Program-made: the position numbers and the translations under genes | Part shown: piece after piece, positions 11,343 through 22,600 of the stretch | How the letters are laid out: every line of letters begins with the position of its first letter | How positions within the stretch are numbered: the first letter of the stretch is position 1 | From: Mercurialis annua | Taxonomy: Eukaryota; Streptophyta; Magnoliopsida; Malpighiales; Euphorbiaceae | Direction: 5' to 3' | Assembly: GCF_937616625.2 (NCBI RefSeq) | Contig: NC_065575.1 | Location: 27,589,001 to 27,653,000, forward strand | DNA length: 64,000 nucleotides | Notes under the pieces: model-generated | Told to the model about the DNA's origin: nothing | Databases searched by the model: none | What the model saw: only the letters and a program-made list of their open reading frames with translations

Positions 11343-14300
11343 CCATGCTTAGGTAATAGGAACAACGCGTTAAAGAGACTTTTGATGCGACGCATTAATC
11401 TATCGTCACTTTTAACGCACTCTTTTGTAATATAACCTAACCATGCTTAGGTAATAGGTGTGACGCGTTAGAGAGACTCGTGACGCGACATAAGCATGGT
11501 AATTAAAACGACGCGTTGCAGACACTTGAGACGCGACTTACTAATCTAGTGTCACTTTTCACGCACACTTTGCGTAATATAGCCTAGCCATGCTGAAGTA
11601 GTCGGACCGACGCATTAAAAAGACTTGTGACGCTACATACTAATCTAGAGTCACTTTTCATGCACACTTTGCGTGATATAACCTAACCATGCTTATGTAA
11701 TCGGAACAACGCGTTAAAGAGTCTTTTGATGGGACATAGTAATCTAGCGTCACTTTTAACGCACCCTTTCCGTAATATAATCAAATCATGCTTAGGTAAT
11801 CGGAACAACGCATTAAAGAGACTTTTGATGAGAAATCGTAATCTAGCGTCATTTTTAACACACACTTTCCGTAATATAACCTAACCGTGTTAGGTAATCA
11901 GAACGATGCTTTAGAGATCATTATGACATAACATAAGCATGGTAATCGAAACGACGCGTTAAGCAGACTTGAGACGCAACATACTAATCTAGCGTCACTT
12001 TTTATGCACACTTTGCATAACATAGCCTAACCATGCTGAGGCATTTGGAAAGACGCATTTAAGAGACTTATGACGCGACATAAGCATGGTAATCGAAACA
12101 ACGCGTTATAGAGACTTGAGACGCGCAATACTAATCTAGCGTCACTTTTCAAGCACACTTTGCGTAATATAAACTAACCATGGGTAATCGGAAAGACGTA
12201 AAAAAGAGACTTGTGATGCGATATAGTAATATAGCGTCACCTTTGACGCACACTTTGCGTAATATAACCTAACCATGCTTAGGTAATCGGAACGACGGGT
12301 TAGAGAGACTTGTGACGCGACATAAGCATGGTAATCAAAACGAAGCATTAAAGAGACTTGAGACGCGAAATTATAATCTAGCATCACTTTTCACACACAC
12401 TTTGCGTAATATAACCTTACCATGCTTGGATAATCGGACCGACGCATTAAAGAGACTTGTGACGCGACATACTAATCTAACGTTTTTTTTCACGCACACT
12501 TTGCGTAATATGACCAAACCATGCTTTGGTAATCGGAACGACGCGTTAAAGAGACTTGTGACCTGACATACTACTTTAGAGTCACTTTTAACGCACACTT
12601 TGTGTAATATAACCTAACCATGCTTCGGTAATCAGAACGACGCGTTAGAGAGACTTGTGACGCGCATAAGCATGGTAATAAAAACGACGCATTAAAGACT
12701 TGAGATGCGACATAATATTTTAGCGTCACTTTTCACGCACACTTTGCGTAATATAACCTAACCATGCTTAGGTAATCAGAACAACGTGTTAAAGAGACTA
12801 GTGACGCGACATACTAATCTAGCTTCACTTTTCACGCACACTTTGCGTAAAATAACCTAACCATGCTTAGGTAATCCGAACGACGCGTTAAAGAGACTTG
12901 AGACGCGACATACTAATCTAGTATTACTTTGCACGCACACTTTGCATAATATAACCTAACCATTCTTAGATTATCGGAACGACGCATTTGAGAGACTTGT
13001 GACGCAACATAAGCATGGTAATCGAAAACGATGCATTAAAGAGACTTGAGACGCGACATACAAATCGAGCGTCACGTTTCACACACACTTTGCGTAATAT
13101 AACCTAACCATGCTTAGGTAATCGGATCGACGCATTAAAGAGACTTGTGACGGGACATACTAATCTAGCGTCACTTTTTAACGCACACTTTTCGTAATAT
13201 AACCTAACCATTCTTAGGTAATCGGAAAGACGCGTTACAGAGAATTGTGACCTGACATAAGTCTGGTAATCGAAACGACGCGTTAAAGAGACTTGAGACG
13301 CGATATACTAATCTAGGGTCACTTTTCACGTACACATTGCATAATATAGCCTAACCATGATTAGGTAATCGGAACGACTCGTTAGAGAGACTTGTGACGC
13401 GATATATACATGGTAATCAAAACGACGCATTATAGAGACTTGAGATGCGACATACTAATCTAACGTCACTTTTCAAGCACACTTTGCGTAGTATAACCTA
13501 ACCATACTTAGGTAATCGGAACGAAACATAAAAGAGACTTGTGATGCAACATAGTAATCTAGCGTCACTTTTAACTCACACTTTCCTTAATATAACCTAA
13601 CCATGCTTATGTAATCGGAACGACGCGTGAGAGAGACTTGTGACGCGACATATGCATGGTAATCGAAACGAGGCATCAAAGAGACTTGAAACGTGACATA
13701 TTAATTTAGTGTCACTTTTCACCCACACTTTGCGTAATATAACATAATCATGCTTAGGTAATTGGAACGACGCCTTAAAGACACTTGAAACACGACATAC
13801 TAATCTAGCGTTACTTTTCACACACACTTTGCGTAATATAACCTAACCATGCTTAGGTAATCGGAACGACGCGTTAAAGAGACTTGTGATGCGACATATT
13901 AATGTAGTGTCACTTTTAACGCACACTTTCCATAATATAACCTAACCATGCTTAGGCAATCGGAACGACGCTTTGGAGAGACTTATGACGCGACATAAGC
14001 ATGGTAATCAAAACGACGCGTTGCAGACACTTGAGACGTGCCATACTAATCTACACTTTTCACGCACACTTTGCGTAATATAACCTAACCATGCTGAAGT
14101 AGTCGGATCGACGCGTTAAAAAGACTTGTGACACCACATTCTAATCTAGCGTCACTTTTCACGCACACTTTGCATAATATAACATAACCATGCTTATGTA
14201 ATCGGAAAAACGCGTTAAAGAGTCTTTTGATGGGACATTGTAATCTAGTGTCACTTTTAATGCACATTTTCCGTAATATTACCTAACTATGCTTAGGTGA

Positions 14301-15642
14301 TCGGAACAACGCGTTAAAGAGACTTTTGATGCGACATCGTTATCTAGCGTCACTTCTAACACACACTTTTCGTAAAATAACCTAACCATGTTAGGTAATC
14401 AAAACGATGCGTTAAAGACACTTGTGACGCAACATAAGCATGGTAATCGTAATGATGCATTAAAGAGACTTGAGACACGACATACAAATCTAGTGCACTT
14501 TTCACGCACACTTGCGTAATGTAACCAAACCATGCTTAGGTAATCGGAACTACGCGTAAAAGAGACTTGTAAAGAGACATACTAATCTAGCGTCACTTTT
14601 AACGCACACTTTGCGTAATATAACTTAACCATTCTAAGGTAATCAGAACGACGCTTTAGAGGGAATTGTGACATGACATATGCATGGTAATCGAAACGAC
14701 GCGTTGAAGAGACTTGAGACGCGACATACTAATCTAGCGTTACTTTTCACGCACACTTTGTATAATATAGCCTACCATGCTAAGGCAATCGGATCGGCGC
14801 GTTTGAGAGATTTGTGACGCGACATAAGCATGGTAATCGAAACGACGCATAATAGAGACTTAGGACGCGACATACTAATCTAGCTTCACTTTTCAAGCAC
14901 ACTTTGCGTAATATATTAACGCACACATTCCATAATATAACCCAACCATTCTTAGGTAATCGGAACGACGAGTTAGAAAAACTTGTGACGCAACATAAGC
15001 ATGGTAATCGAAATGAAGCATTAAAGAGATTTGAGACGCGACATACTAATCTAGCATCACTTTTCACGCACACTTTGCGTAATATAACCATACCAAACTT
15101 AGGTAATCGGAACGACGCGTTAAAGAGACTTGTGATGCGACATACTAATCTAGCGTCACTTTTCACGCACATTTTGCGTAATATAACCTAACCATGCTTA
15201 GGTAATCGGAACGACGCGTTAAAGAGACTTGTGACCCATCATACTAATTTAGAGTCACTTTTCACGTACACTTTGCGTAATATAACCTAACCATGCTTCA
15301 GTGATTGGAACGACACGTTAGAGAGACTTGTGACGCGACATAAGCATGGTAATCAAACGATGCGTTAAAAAGACTTGAGAGGCGACATAGTTATCTAGCC
15401 TCACTTTTTACCCACACTTTGCGTAATATATCCTTACCATGCTTAGGTAATCGGAACAACACGTAAAAGAGACTTGTGATGCGACATAGTAATCTAGCGT
15501 CACATTTAACTCACGCTTCCCTTAATATAACCTAACCATACTTAGGTAATCGAAACGACGCGTGAGAGAGACTTGTGATGCGACATAAGCATGGTAATCG
15601 AAACGACGCATTAAAAATACTTGAGACGTGACATACTAATCT
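11343..15642 (+). repeat. 99/147-bp satellite array, plus orientation
   Basis: Continues the array broken by the gypsy-like element; it begins with that element's TSD and ends at 15642 with AATCT, the TSD of the next element. The word CACTTTGCGT occurs at 12251, 12398 and 12497, giving a 147-bp spacing followed by a 99-bp spacing. Long and short units are mixed without strict alternation. An internal deletion junction joins two units at about 14911-14925 within the word TAATATA. Minus-strand ORFs of up to 130 codons arise because both unit lengths are multiples of three; they are not genes. Confidence 0.95.
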
Positions 15643-15797
15643 TGTTGGACCAAGTCCCATTTGAACCCTAATTTTGAGTTTGACAATCAATTTAAAGAGC
15701 CTAATCATGTTTATTAGTGTGTAGGAACATATAGAAACCATCCCGGGTCGAATCGGAGCTTTCTAGCGAGAATCGAAAATTCCATATTCCGACTAGT

Positions 15798-16095
15798 TCC
15801 AGTAGCATATCGCGCCCGAGATCCCTTTTCCATCACGGGCGTGATACATGAATCTCGAGCGTGATACATCACATCACGGGCGCGATACACCACTCATCAA
15901 ACAGCTTTGGTTTTTCAAATGTATCGCGGGCGCTACACCTACATCGCGGGCGCGATGAATATGAACGTTGAAGGTCCAACGGCTATATCAGAGCCCTCCA
16001 TCAGTTGCTTGACAAGTGGCCATCAACCATTGGTTGAATTCCTGACATTTAAATATCGCGGGCGCGACGTAGGGTATCACGGGCGCGACGGGGTG
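15798..16095. promoter_or_regulatory. Palindromic GGGCG motif cluster in LTR U3
   Basis: About nine copies of a hyphenated palindrome lie within 300 bp upstream of the TATA box. They have the general form ATCACGGGCGTGAT or ATCGCGGGCGCGAT; variants are ATCGCGCCCGAGAT, TCTCGAGCGTGAT and ATCGCGGGCGCTAC. The same motif recurs in the spacer before ORF3. Placement and repetition suggest binding sites for a dimeric regulator; no factor is identified. The matching cluster in the 3' LTR is at about 24576-24873. Confidence 0.75.
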
Positions 16096-16152
16096 CTTTT
16101 CAGCACAAACTTGAGTTTTCTTCTAGAAGATTCAAGAGTTTGTTGTTGGGGT

Positions 16153-16160
16153 TATAAATA
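16153..16160 (+). promoter_or_regulatory. TATA box of the 5' LTR
   Basis: TATAAATA inside the small palindrome GGGGTTATAAATACCCC, downstream of the GGGCG motif cluster. It is the likely core promoter for genomic RNA. The copy in the 3' LTR is at 24931-24938. Confidence 0.8.
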
Positions 16161-16591
16161 CCCCTTGTCTACCTCATTTATGAGGTTAGACACTCCAGCA
16201 ACAAAACATATACTCAAGCATTCAATTTATTCTCTCTACATTTATTGTGCATCAATTAATTGATTGCTTATCTCTTTTGTTGATTGATTAATCATTGTGA
16301 TTCAATTATTAGTGTTGTAGGTTTTTGTTTATCCTTAGAAAAACATTTTGTGAGTTTGAGATTATCTCTTGGAAATCTCTTTTGTAAAGTTTGTGTTTAG
16401 CTTTAAAGCACAATCCATTAGTGAATTCTAAAATCTCAATCCTTGATTGAGTAGTGGAGTAGGATTGGTTTGTAATCCGAACCACTCTAAATTGCTTGTG
16501 TCAATTTCTCTTCTCTTAAACTCCCACTAAATTTTAATTACTCACTAAACCTTATTCACCCCCTCTAAGGTAGCTATTTAGGGATTTCAAT

Positions 16592-16603
16592 TGGTATCAG
16601 AGC
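16592..16603 (+). other. Primer-binding site of the Sirevirus-like element
   Basis: TGGTATCAGAGC, complementary to initiator Met-tRNA, two bases after the 5' LTR end at 16589. Confidence 0.95.
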
Positions 16604-16647
16604 ATTGTTACTCATCTCATTGCTTAATTGCGAGTTCTTCGATTCAA

Positions 16648-18756
16648 ATGGCTACCGAAAACTTTACTCACACTCTTCGTCCCTTCTTTGATGGAACGGA
16701 TTATCCAAATTGGAAATTTCGTATGGAAAACTATCTCGATATGGATGGTGTGAACTTATGGCATATGGTTCTTGATGGTTATGTGACTCCTACTCAAGAG
16801 TTGAATGGTGCTATTATACCTTGGCCAAGAAAAGATTGGACCAAGGATCAAGTTCTAGCTAATGCTCTCAACCGGAAGGCTATTTGTGTGATCATTTCAT
16901 CTTTGTGTAGAGAAGAGCAAGGAAGGGTTCAACATTGCACAACGGCTCATGATATGTGGAAGATTCTTGAGAACTACCATGAAGGAACGGTTCAAGTAAA
17001 GAACAAGAAGGTTGAGCTTCTCATTGGAGAATATGAAGGGTTCAAGAACAAGCCAAATGAGACCGTCACCGAGACTACCAATAGACTTTTTGGCATTACC
17101 ACCAATCTCAAGAAGCTTGGTAAGCACTATACTCTTGGTGAAATCAATGGCAAAATTCTTCGTTCATTGCCTCTCCTTGATTGGCAACCGAAGATAACCG
17201 CCATTGAGGAATCACATGACATAAGGAATTTGAGAACCGATGAGCTTATCGGAAACCTACTTCTTCATGAGATGACCTACATGAAGGAAATTCAAGAGTT
17301 GAAGAAGTCTCAAGAAGAGAAAACTAAGGGAATTGCTTTGAAGGCTAAAGCAATTGAAAGTAAGGTTGAAGAGGAGCTTAATGCAAGTGATGAAGAAGAT
17401 GATGAAGAGATGGTGCTATTGTCTAAGAAAGTAAGGGAATGGAGAACAAGGAAGAAGTCTCAAGTTCAAAAATATGAGCAAAAGGGTGAGTCCTCAAACT
17501 TCAAGAGATCATCCAACTCCAAACAAGAGACTCCTACTCCTAGAAGAGATGTCACTTGTCATGGGTGTGGCAAACCGGGTCATATTAGACCGGAATGTCG
17601 ACAAGGGCAAAGGAAACCCTTTCAAAAGGATAAGAAAGGGTTCATCACCACTTGGGATGATGAAAGTGACTATCAATCCGATGAAGATTGCCAAGAAGAG
17701 GCAAGAGCAAATCTTTGCTTCATGGCTCTAGTTGATGAGTCCCCATCCGAGGTAAGTACTCTACCTTTTATTTCTTGGAATGGTGTAGGGATAGAACCTC
17801 ATGATAGCTCTAGTGATATTGTTGTTGTGAAAAATAACCCTAGTGCCTCTTGTGTTGTAAATGTTGAGAATGTGTTGGTTGATGATTCTTTGGTGTATGA
17901 GATTGATGATGAATGTCATGACATGATAAATGAACTAACTAACAAATGTAGTGACTATCATGCCAAAATAAAACTTTTCAAAAGGGAAGCCTCTATGGCT
18001 AAACTTGAGTTGCTCAATTTGAAGAAAGAAATTCAAGACTTAAAGTCTTCTTTAGAATCTATCCCTAAGCAAGATGTAAATATTTTGCTAAAGGAAAATG
18101 AAACACTAAAGAGTGAAATTCTTTCTCTAAATAGCTCTATCTCAAGATTTCACAAAGGGAAGGAATCTTTGGACAATCTTCTTGATTCCCAAAGAAACCC
18201 AACCATAAAATTTGGACTTGGCTATAGTCACAACTCCTCTTCCTCAAGTGTGACTACTTTTGTGAAGGCTTCTTCACCTCAAACTTCTTCTATAGAAGTT
18301 CCTCCTTCTTTGGTCAAACCAAAAGAGGTGAATAAGAGGTATGCTCAAGCTCCCAAGACTAAGTCATTTGTGGCTTCTAAGTCTAAGAGCAAAGTGGGTA
18401 CAAGACCCCCTAGACATACCCATGCCTCTCAATATAGTCACAAATGGGAGAAGAGAAGTATGAAAAAGAATCATGTTCATTCATATCCCTATGCTCATTC
18501 TCACAACAATGCTCATGCATATACTTATGATCACTCTTGTGCACATTGCTATGCTCACTCATGTGAGGCTCCTAGAGCCAAGACCTATCCATCTTATGCT
18601 CACATATCCCCTAGACTTCAATGTGTTTATTGCATGAGATATGGTCATAAGAATGTTGATTGTTATGTTAGAAAGGTCCAATTGAGGTTAATTCCCTTGG
18701 ACTATTCTAGTGCTAACTTCCAAGGACCCAATGTGATTTGGGTACCTAAAGGTTGA
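16648..18756 (+). CDS. gag: Gag, long form (702 residues)
   Basis: Capsid protein of the copia element. The frame is open from inside the primer site, but the first ATG is at 16648 (MATENFTHTL), which I take as the start. Residues about 8-200 form the copia gag fold (for example FFDGTDYPNWKFRMENYL). An acidic and basic linker precedes a CCHC zinc knuckle at 304-317 (CHGCGKPGHIRPEC). After it come a predicted coiled coil at about 435-515, a Ser/Lys-rich stretch, a His/Ala/Tyr-rich stretch at about 610-645, and a second CCHC-like knuckle at 659-672 (CVYCMRYGHKNVDC). The frame ends with TGA at 18754-18756, with TAG in frame five codons later. A strong splice donor at 17752 would truncate this protein after residue 368 and join it to Pol. 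The domain calls are firm; the role of the C-terminal third is unknown. Confidence 0.93.
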   Translation: MATENFTHTLRPFFDGTDYPNWKFRMENYLDMDGVNLWHMVLDGYVTPTQELNGAIIPWPRKDWTKDQVLANALNRKAICVIISSLCREEQGRVQHCTTAHDMWKILENYHEGTVQVKNKKVELLIGEYEGFKNKPNETVTETTNRLFGITTNLKKLGKHYTLGEINGKILRSLPLLDWQPKITAIEESHDIRNLRTDELIGNLLLHEMTYMKEIQELKKSQEEKTKGIALKAKAIESKVEEELNASDEEDDEEMVLLSKKVREWRTRKKSQVQKYEQKGESSNFKRSSNSKQETPTPRRDVTCHGCGKPGHIRPECRQGQRKPFQKDKKGFITTWDDESDYQSDEDCQEEARANLCFMALVDESPSEVSTLPFISWNGVGIEPHDSSSDIVVVKNNPSASCVVNVENVLVDDSLVYEIDDECHDMINELTNKCSDYHAKIKLFKREASMAKLELLNLKKEIQDLKSSLESIPKQDVNILLKENETLKSEILSLNSSISRFHKGKESLDNLLDSQRNPTIKFGLGYSHNSSSSSVTTFVKASSPQTSSIEVPPSLVKPKEVNKRYAQAPKTKSFVASKSKSKVGTRPPRHTHASQYSHKWEKRSMKKNHVHSYPYAHSHNNAHAYTYDHSCAHCYAHSCEAPRAKTYPSYAHISPRLQCVYCMRYGHKNVDCYVRKVQLRLIPLDYSSANFQGPNVIWVPKG

Positions 18757-18771
18757 GCTTGTTTATTCTAG
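17752..18771 (+). other. Candidate alternative intron joining gag to pol in frame
   Basis: The donor is GAG|GTAAGTACT at 17751/17752, a near-perfect plant 5' splice site. The acceptor is TTGTTTATTCTAG|GTG at 18771/18772, with a T-rich run before AG. A branch-point match, GTGCTAAC, lies at 18710-18717, about 55 nt upstream of the acceptor. The interval is 1020 nt, a multiple of three, and both exon edges fall on codon boundaries. Splicing removes both stop codons (TGA 18754, TAG 18769) and gives Gag residues 1-368 followed directly by Pol, about 1409 residues. This is the usual size of a copia Gag-Pol and keeps the first zinc knuckle. The splice signals are seen in the sequence; splicing itself is inferred. 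Confidence 0.6.
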
Positions 18772-21700
18772 GTGCCAAAAGAAACCGTGTTGAATAAAAC
18801 CAAATGTTACGTCGATAGCGGCTCTTCTAGGCACATGACGGGCCACATCTCCAACTTCACCCAATTGGAACATAAAAAGTTGGGAAATGTCACCTTCGGT
18901 GATGATGCCAAAGGTCAAGTTGTGGGGATAGGCAAGATAGGTAACTCTTCTTCTCCTTCTATAGAAAATGTGTGGCTTGTTAATCGTCTAAAACATAATC
19001 TTTTAAGTGTAAGTCAATTGTGTGATAAGGGCTATAATGTCAACTTCGATTCCAAGGCTTGCTATGTTATCCAACCAATGGACAACACGGTTATCTTCAA
19101 AGGAAATCGAAGACAAAACACTTACATAATTGACTTGGATACGCTTGAAAACCGAGATGGCAAGTGTTTACTATCACTTAGCGACGAATCTTGGTTGTGG
19201 CACCGTAGACTTGGTCATGCTAGCTTAGACCTCTTAAATGAGGTTAGCAAGGATGAAATTGTTAAAGGTTTGCCTAAGCTAAATTTTTCAAAAGACAAAG
19301 TGTGTGGACCTTGTCAAATGGGAAAACAACACAAGTCTTCTTTTAAAGCTAAAAATGTTGTTTCTACCTCTAGACCATTACAATTGATTCACATGGACTT
19401 GTGTGGACCTATGAGAGTTGCTAGTTTGCGTGGCATGCATTATGCATTTGTGTTAGTTGATGACTATTCTAGATTCACTTGGGTTATATTCTTGGCTCAT
19501 AAGAATGAAGCTTTTAGCGATTTTAAAAGTTTTGCAAAGCGAGTTCAAAAAGAAAAAGATTTATCTATTTCAAGTATTCGAAGTGATCATGGAACCGAAT
19601 TTCAAAATGAATCTTTCAAATCCTTTTGTGAAGAAAATGGCATTTTTCATAATTTTTCTTCTCCTAGAACGCCTCAACAAAATGGGGTTGTTGAAAGGAA
19701 AAACCGAACCTTGGTTGAAATAGCTCGATCTATGCTCAATGAGTATGACTTACCTCATTACTTGTGGGCCGAAGCTATGAACACCGCTTGCTATGTTTCA
19801 AATCGCATTTTTAAAAGACCAATTTTAAACAAAACTTCTTATGAGCTTTGGGTAGGAAGAAAACCCAAGATATCCTACTTTAGAGTATTTGGATGCAAAT
19901 GCTTCATATTAAATACCAAGGATAACCTTGGAAAATTTGATTCCAAAACGGATGAAGGTGTCTTTTTGGGTTATGCCTCTAATAGCAAGTCTTTTAGAGT
20001 CTTCAACAAGCGCACCTTAGTTGTTGAGGAATCTATGCATGTGGTATTTGATGAGTCCTCCAAGGATTTTCCGGAAAAGGACTCGTTTGTTCATGACTTT
20101 TTAGGTACTTTTGAGGATCTCTCTTTGGTTGAAAATCAAGGAGCTACTACAAGTCAAGTGGAGGAAACTCAAACACCTCTAGAGGAGTCCAAGGTGGAAT
20201 CCGAATCTCCTCCTTCGGCTCAACTCATTCATGATCCACCTAAAGATTGGGCTTTTAACAAAAGTCATCCTCAAGAGTTGATTATCGGTGAAACTTCAAG
20301 GGGAGTAAGCACTCGCTCTCAATTTCGTTCTTTTGCAAATGTTGCATTCCTATCTCAATTCGAGCCCACTAAAGTTAGTGAAGCCCTAGTTGATGAACAT
20401 TGGGTGATTGCTATGCAAGATGAACTCAATGAATTCACAAGGAATAAAGTTTGGGAGTTAGTCCCTCCTCCTAATGGTCATACCATTATTGGAACAAAAT
20501 GGGTCTATCGGAATAAGTTGGATGAAAGCGGAGCAATAACTCGAAACAAGGCCCGATTGGTTGCCCAAGGCTATAACCAAGAGGAAGGCATTGATTATGA
20601 GGAGACATTTGCTCCGGTTGCTAGATTAGAAGCAATTCGTATGTTGTTAGCCTATGCATCATGCATGAATTTCAAACTTTTTCAAATGGATGTCAAAAGT
20701 GCTTTTTTAAATGGTTTTATAGAAGAGGAAGTTTATGTTAAACAACCTCCCGGTTTTGAAGATTTTCGGCATCCACGATATGTCTTCAAACTCAACAAGG
20801 CTTTGTATGGCTTAAAACAAGCTCCTAGAGCTTGGTATGATAGGTTGAGTAATTTTTTGCTTTCAAATGGTTTTTCCAAAGGAAAAGTTGATACAACTCT
20901 TTTCACAAAAACTCATAAGCATGATATTCTTTTTGTCCAAATCTATGTTGATGATATCATATTCGGTGCTACTAATGAGTCTCTTTGTGGAGATTTTTCT
21001 ATGTGTATGACTAGGGAATTTGAGATGAGTCTCATGGGGGAACTCAAGTTCTTCCTTGGACTACAAATCAAACAAAATGCGGATGGCATTTTCATAAATC
21101 AATCCAAGTACACCAAGGAAATGCTCAAGAAATTTGGCATGGAAACTTCCTCAAGTAGCAAGACACCTATGAGTACCACCACGAAGTTGGACAAGGATGA
21201 ATCGGGTAAATGCATTGATATTACAATGTATAGAGGTATGATCGGTTCACTTCTTTATCTTACCGCTAGTAGACCCGATATTATGTTTAGTGTGTGCCTA
21301 TGTGCTCGTTTTCAAGCTTGTCCTAAGGAATCCCACTTGCATGCCGTTAAGCGTATTTTCAAGTATTTGCATGGCACTTTAAACCTAGGAATTTGGTACC
21401 CTAGAAATGTAGACCCTAGGTTGCTTGGCTACTCCGATGCCGACTATGCGGGTTGTCTTTTAGACCGTAAAAGTACCTCCGGGACTTGCCAATTTTTGGG
21501 TCATAGCTTGATCTCATGGAGTAGTAAGAAACAAGTATCCGTGGCTTTGTCAACCGCGGAAGCCGAATATGTAGCGGCCGGTTGTTGTTGTGCTCAAATC
21601 CTTTGGATTAAGCAACAACTTTTGGATTATGGTGTTACACTTAGTCATATTCCCATCAAATGTGACAACACTAGTGCAATTAACCTATCCAAGAACCCTA

Positions 21701-21897
21701 TTCAACACTCTAGGAGTAAACACATAGATATCCGTCATCATTTTATACGTGATCATGTGCAAAAGGGAGACGTTGTAGTCGAATTCATCGATACAACTAA
21801 CCAATTTGCGGATATTTTTACCAAGCCTCTAAATGAAGAGCGTATGAATTTTATCATTCGAGAGCTTGGTATGCTTGATGGGAGCACTTTGAATTAA
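18772..21897 (+). CDS. pol: Pol polyprotein: protease, integrase, reverse transcriptase, RNase H
   Basis: Open frame of 1041 codons in the same frame as gag, directly after TAG at 18769-18771. It starts with GTG and has no ATG before the protease, so it is probably made as a Gag-Pol fusion. Protease active site DSG is at residues 15-17. Pre-integrase HHCC: H144, H149, C178, C181. Integrase DD35E: D209, D272, E308. Reverse transcriptase: [11 protein letters not shown] with D640, and YVDD at 725-728. RNase H: D889 (YSDADYAG) and E930 (STAEAEY); ends near the [10 protein letters not shown] block. Domain order PR-INT-RT-RH is diagnostic of Ty1/copia. All catalytic residues I looked for are present and there is no frameshift, so the enzyme set looks functional. 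It ends at TAA 21895-21897; the ORF3 frame is separated by 0.7 kb. Confidence 0.95.
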   Translation: MPKETVLNKTKCYVDSGSSRHMTGHISNFTQLEHKKLGNVTFGDDAKGQVVGIGKIGNSSSPSIENVWLVNRLKHNLLSVSQLCDKGYNVNFDSKACYVIQPMDNTVIFKGNRRQNTYIIDLDTLENRDGKCLLSLSDESWLWHRRLGHASLDLLNEVSKDEIVKGLPKLNFSKDKVCGPCQMGKQHKSSFKAKNVVSTSRPLQLIHMDLCGPMRVASLRGMHYAFVLVDDYSRFTWVIFLAHKNEAFSDFKSFAKRVQKEKDLSISSIRSDHGTEFQNESFKSFCEENGIFHNFSSPRTPQQNGVVERKNRTLVEIARSMLNEYDLPHYLWAEAMNTACYVSNRIFKRPILNKTSYELWVGRKPKISYFRVFGCKCFILNTKDNLGKFDSKTDEGVFLGYASNSKSFRVFNKRTLVVEESMHVVFDESSKDFPEKDSFVHDFLGTFEDLSLVENQGATTSQVEETQTPLEESKVESESPPSAQLIHDPPKDWAFNKSHPQELIIGETSRGVSTRSQFRSFANVAFLSQFEPTKVSEALVDEHWVIAMQDELNEFTRNKVWELVPPPNGHTIIGTKWVYRNKLDESGAITRNKARLVAQGYNQEEGIDYEETFAPVARLEAIRMLLAYASCMNFKLFQMDVKSAFLNGFIEEEVYVKQPPGFEDFRHPRYVFKLNKALYGLKQAPRAWYDRLSNFLLSNGFSKGKVDTTLFTKTHKHDILFVQIYVDDIIFGATNESLCGDFSMCMTREFEMSLMGELKFFLGLQIKQNADGIFINQSKYTKEMLKKFGMETSSSSKTPMSTTTKLDKDESGKCIDITMYRGMIGSLLYLTASRPDIMFSVCLCARFQACPKESHLHAVKRIFKYLHGTLNLGIWYPRNVDPRLLGYSDADYAGCLLDRKSTSGTCQFLGHSLISWSSKKQVSVALSTAEAEYVAAGCCCAQILWIKQQLLDYGVTLSHIPIKCDNTSAINLSKNPIQHSRSKHIDIRHHFIRDHVQKGDVVVEFIDTTNQFADIFTKPLNEERMNFIIRELGMLDGSTLN

Positions 21898-22457
21898 ATT
21901 GCATAATTGGTTTGCCTATTTGATGTTTTACTTTACTTGTCTTACCGATTTCATTGCTTGGACCAATACGTATATGTATCCCATTTTATGATATTCATAT
22001 ATTTTGGTGTTTCCTGCTCATTAATTATCCATATGTGTTGGAATTAAGGCTTGACATTGTGAAAAATTGTGTTTTTGCATTAAAATTGCATTTTTTTAAA
22101 AATATCATGTATCACGACCGTGATGTATAAATCACGACCGAGATGTTCAACCAGAAAGCAAGAATTTTGCTACTGCTTGAATCTCGGGCGTGATATGTAT
22201 ATCACGGGCGAGATATTCAAACAGTAAGCAAATCTTTTTGCCACTGCTTGAATCTCGGGCGTGATTGGTGTTTCGCGGGCGTGATATAGGCAGCTTTTGA
22301 AAATAACGGCTATTTTCCTATATCACGGGCGTTACACATGTATCACGGGCGTGATACGTTGATTTCTTTCAAATTTTTGCCCGTTTTTAACACTTGTCAA
22401 AACGGCTAGATTTTCAAAAACTAGCCGTTTATGACCGTTTTAAGGGTTTTAAAGGCC
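21898..22457 (+). promoter_or_regulatory. Spacer after pol with LTR-like palindrome cluster
   Basis: Non-coding. From about 22107 to 22360 it carries eight or so copies of the hyphenated palindrome that fills the LTR U3 (for example ATCACGGGCGTGAT, TCTCGGGCGTGAT, TTCGCGGGCGTGAT, and ATCACGACCGTGAT as a variant). They end about 100 bp upstream of a TATA box. The first 200 bp after pol show nothing I can interpret. The parallel with the LTR suggests a promoter region for ORF3. Confidence 0.6.
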
Positions 22458-22465
22458 TATAAAAA
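22458..22465 (+). promoter_or_regulatory. Candidate internal TATA box for ORF3
   Basis: TATAAAAA within GGCCTATAAAAAGCC. It lies 143 bp before the ORF3 ATG. Roughly 30 bp downstream begins a C/T-rich, AG-poor leader typical of plant 5' UTRs. I found no good splice acceptor in the leader, so transcription from here looks more likely than a spliced subgenomic RNA. Confidence 0.5.
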
Positions 22466-22600
22466 GCCATTTTGAGGGCTACATTCATTTACAACCTCTC
22501 TCCCATCTTTCCATCTTTTTCTTCAACAAAATTCTTCACTTTTAATCCTTACACTTCAAAATTTTGCTTTTTCTCATTCTCATATCATATCCCTCATATC

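Larger units (their letters stand above)
15643..16589 (+). repeat. 5' LTR of the Sirevirus-like element (947 bp)
   Basis: Begins TGTTGGACC and ends GGGATTTCA. U3 holds a cluster of GGGCG-centred palindromes, followed by a TATA box at 16153-16160. Transcription should start about 30 bp further on, near 16185. The R/U5 part is T-rich. The 118-codon ORF at 15907-16263 crosses U3, TATA and leader and is identical in both LTRs; I treat it as incidental. Confidence 0.97.

Noticed and set aside
14780..15172. 130-codon minus-strand ORF and many similar ones in the arrays
   Set aside because: They are translations of the satellite unit, repeat every 33 or 49 codons, usually stop at the consensus TAG, and have no conserved start.
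15907..16263. 118-codon ORF in both LTRs of the Sirevirus-like element
   Set aside because: It spans U3 motifs, the TATA box and leader; it is identical in both LTRs only because the LTRs are nearly identical.
16591..16647. Upstream extension of gag from a TTG in the primer site
   Set aside because: It overlaps the tRNA primer-binding site; the first ATG at 16648 begins a normal copia Gag.
18754..18786. Stop-codon readthrough between gag and pol
   Set aside because: Two different stops lie in frame within 18 nt and no CARYYA context follows the TAG; splicing explains the layout better.
22472..22600. Phe-rich N-terminal extension of ORF3 as a signal or membrane segment
   Set aside because: It needs a TTG start immediately after the TATA box, before any expected transcription start; the ATG at 22601 is better.
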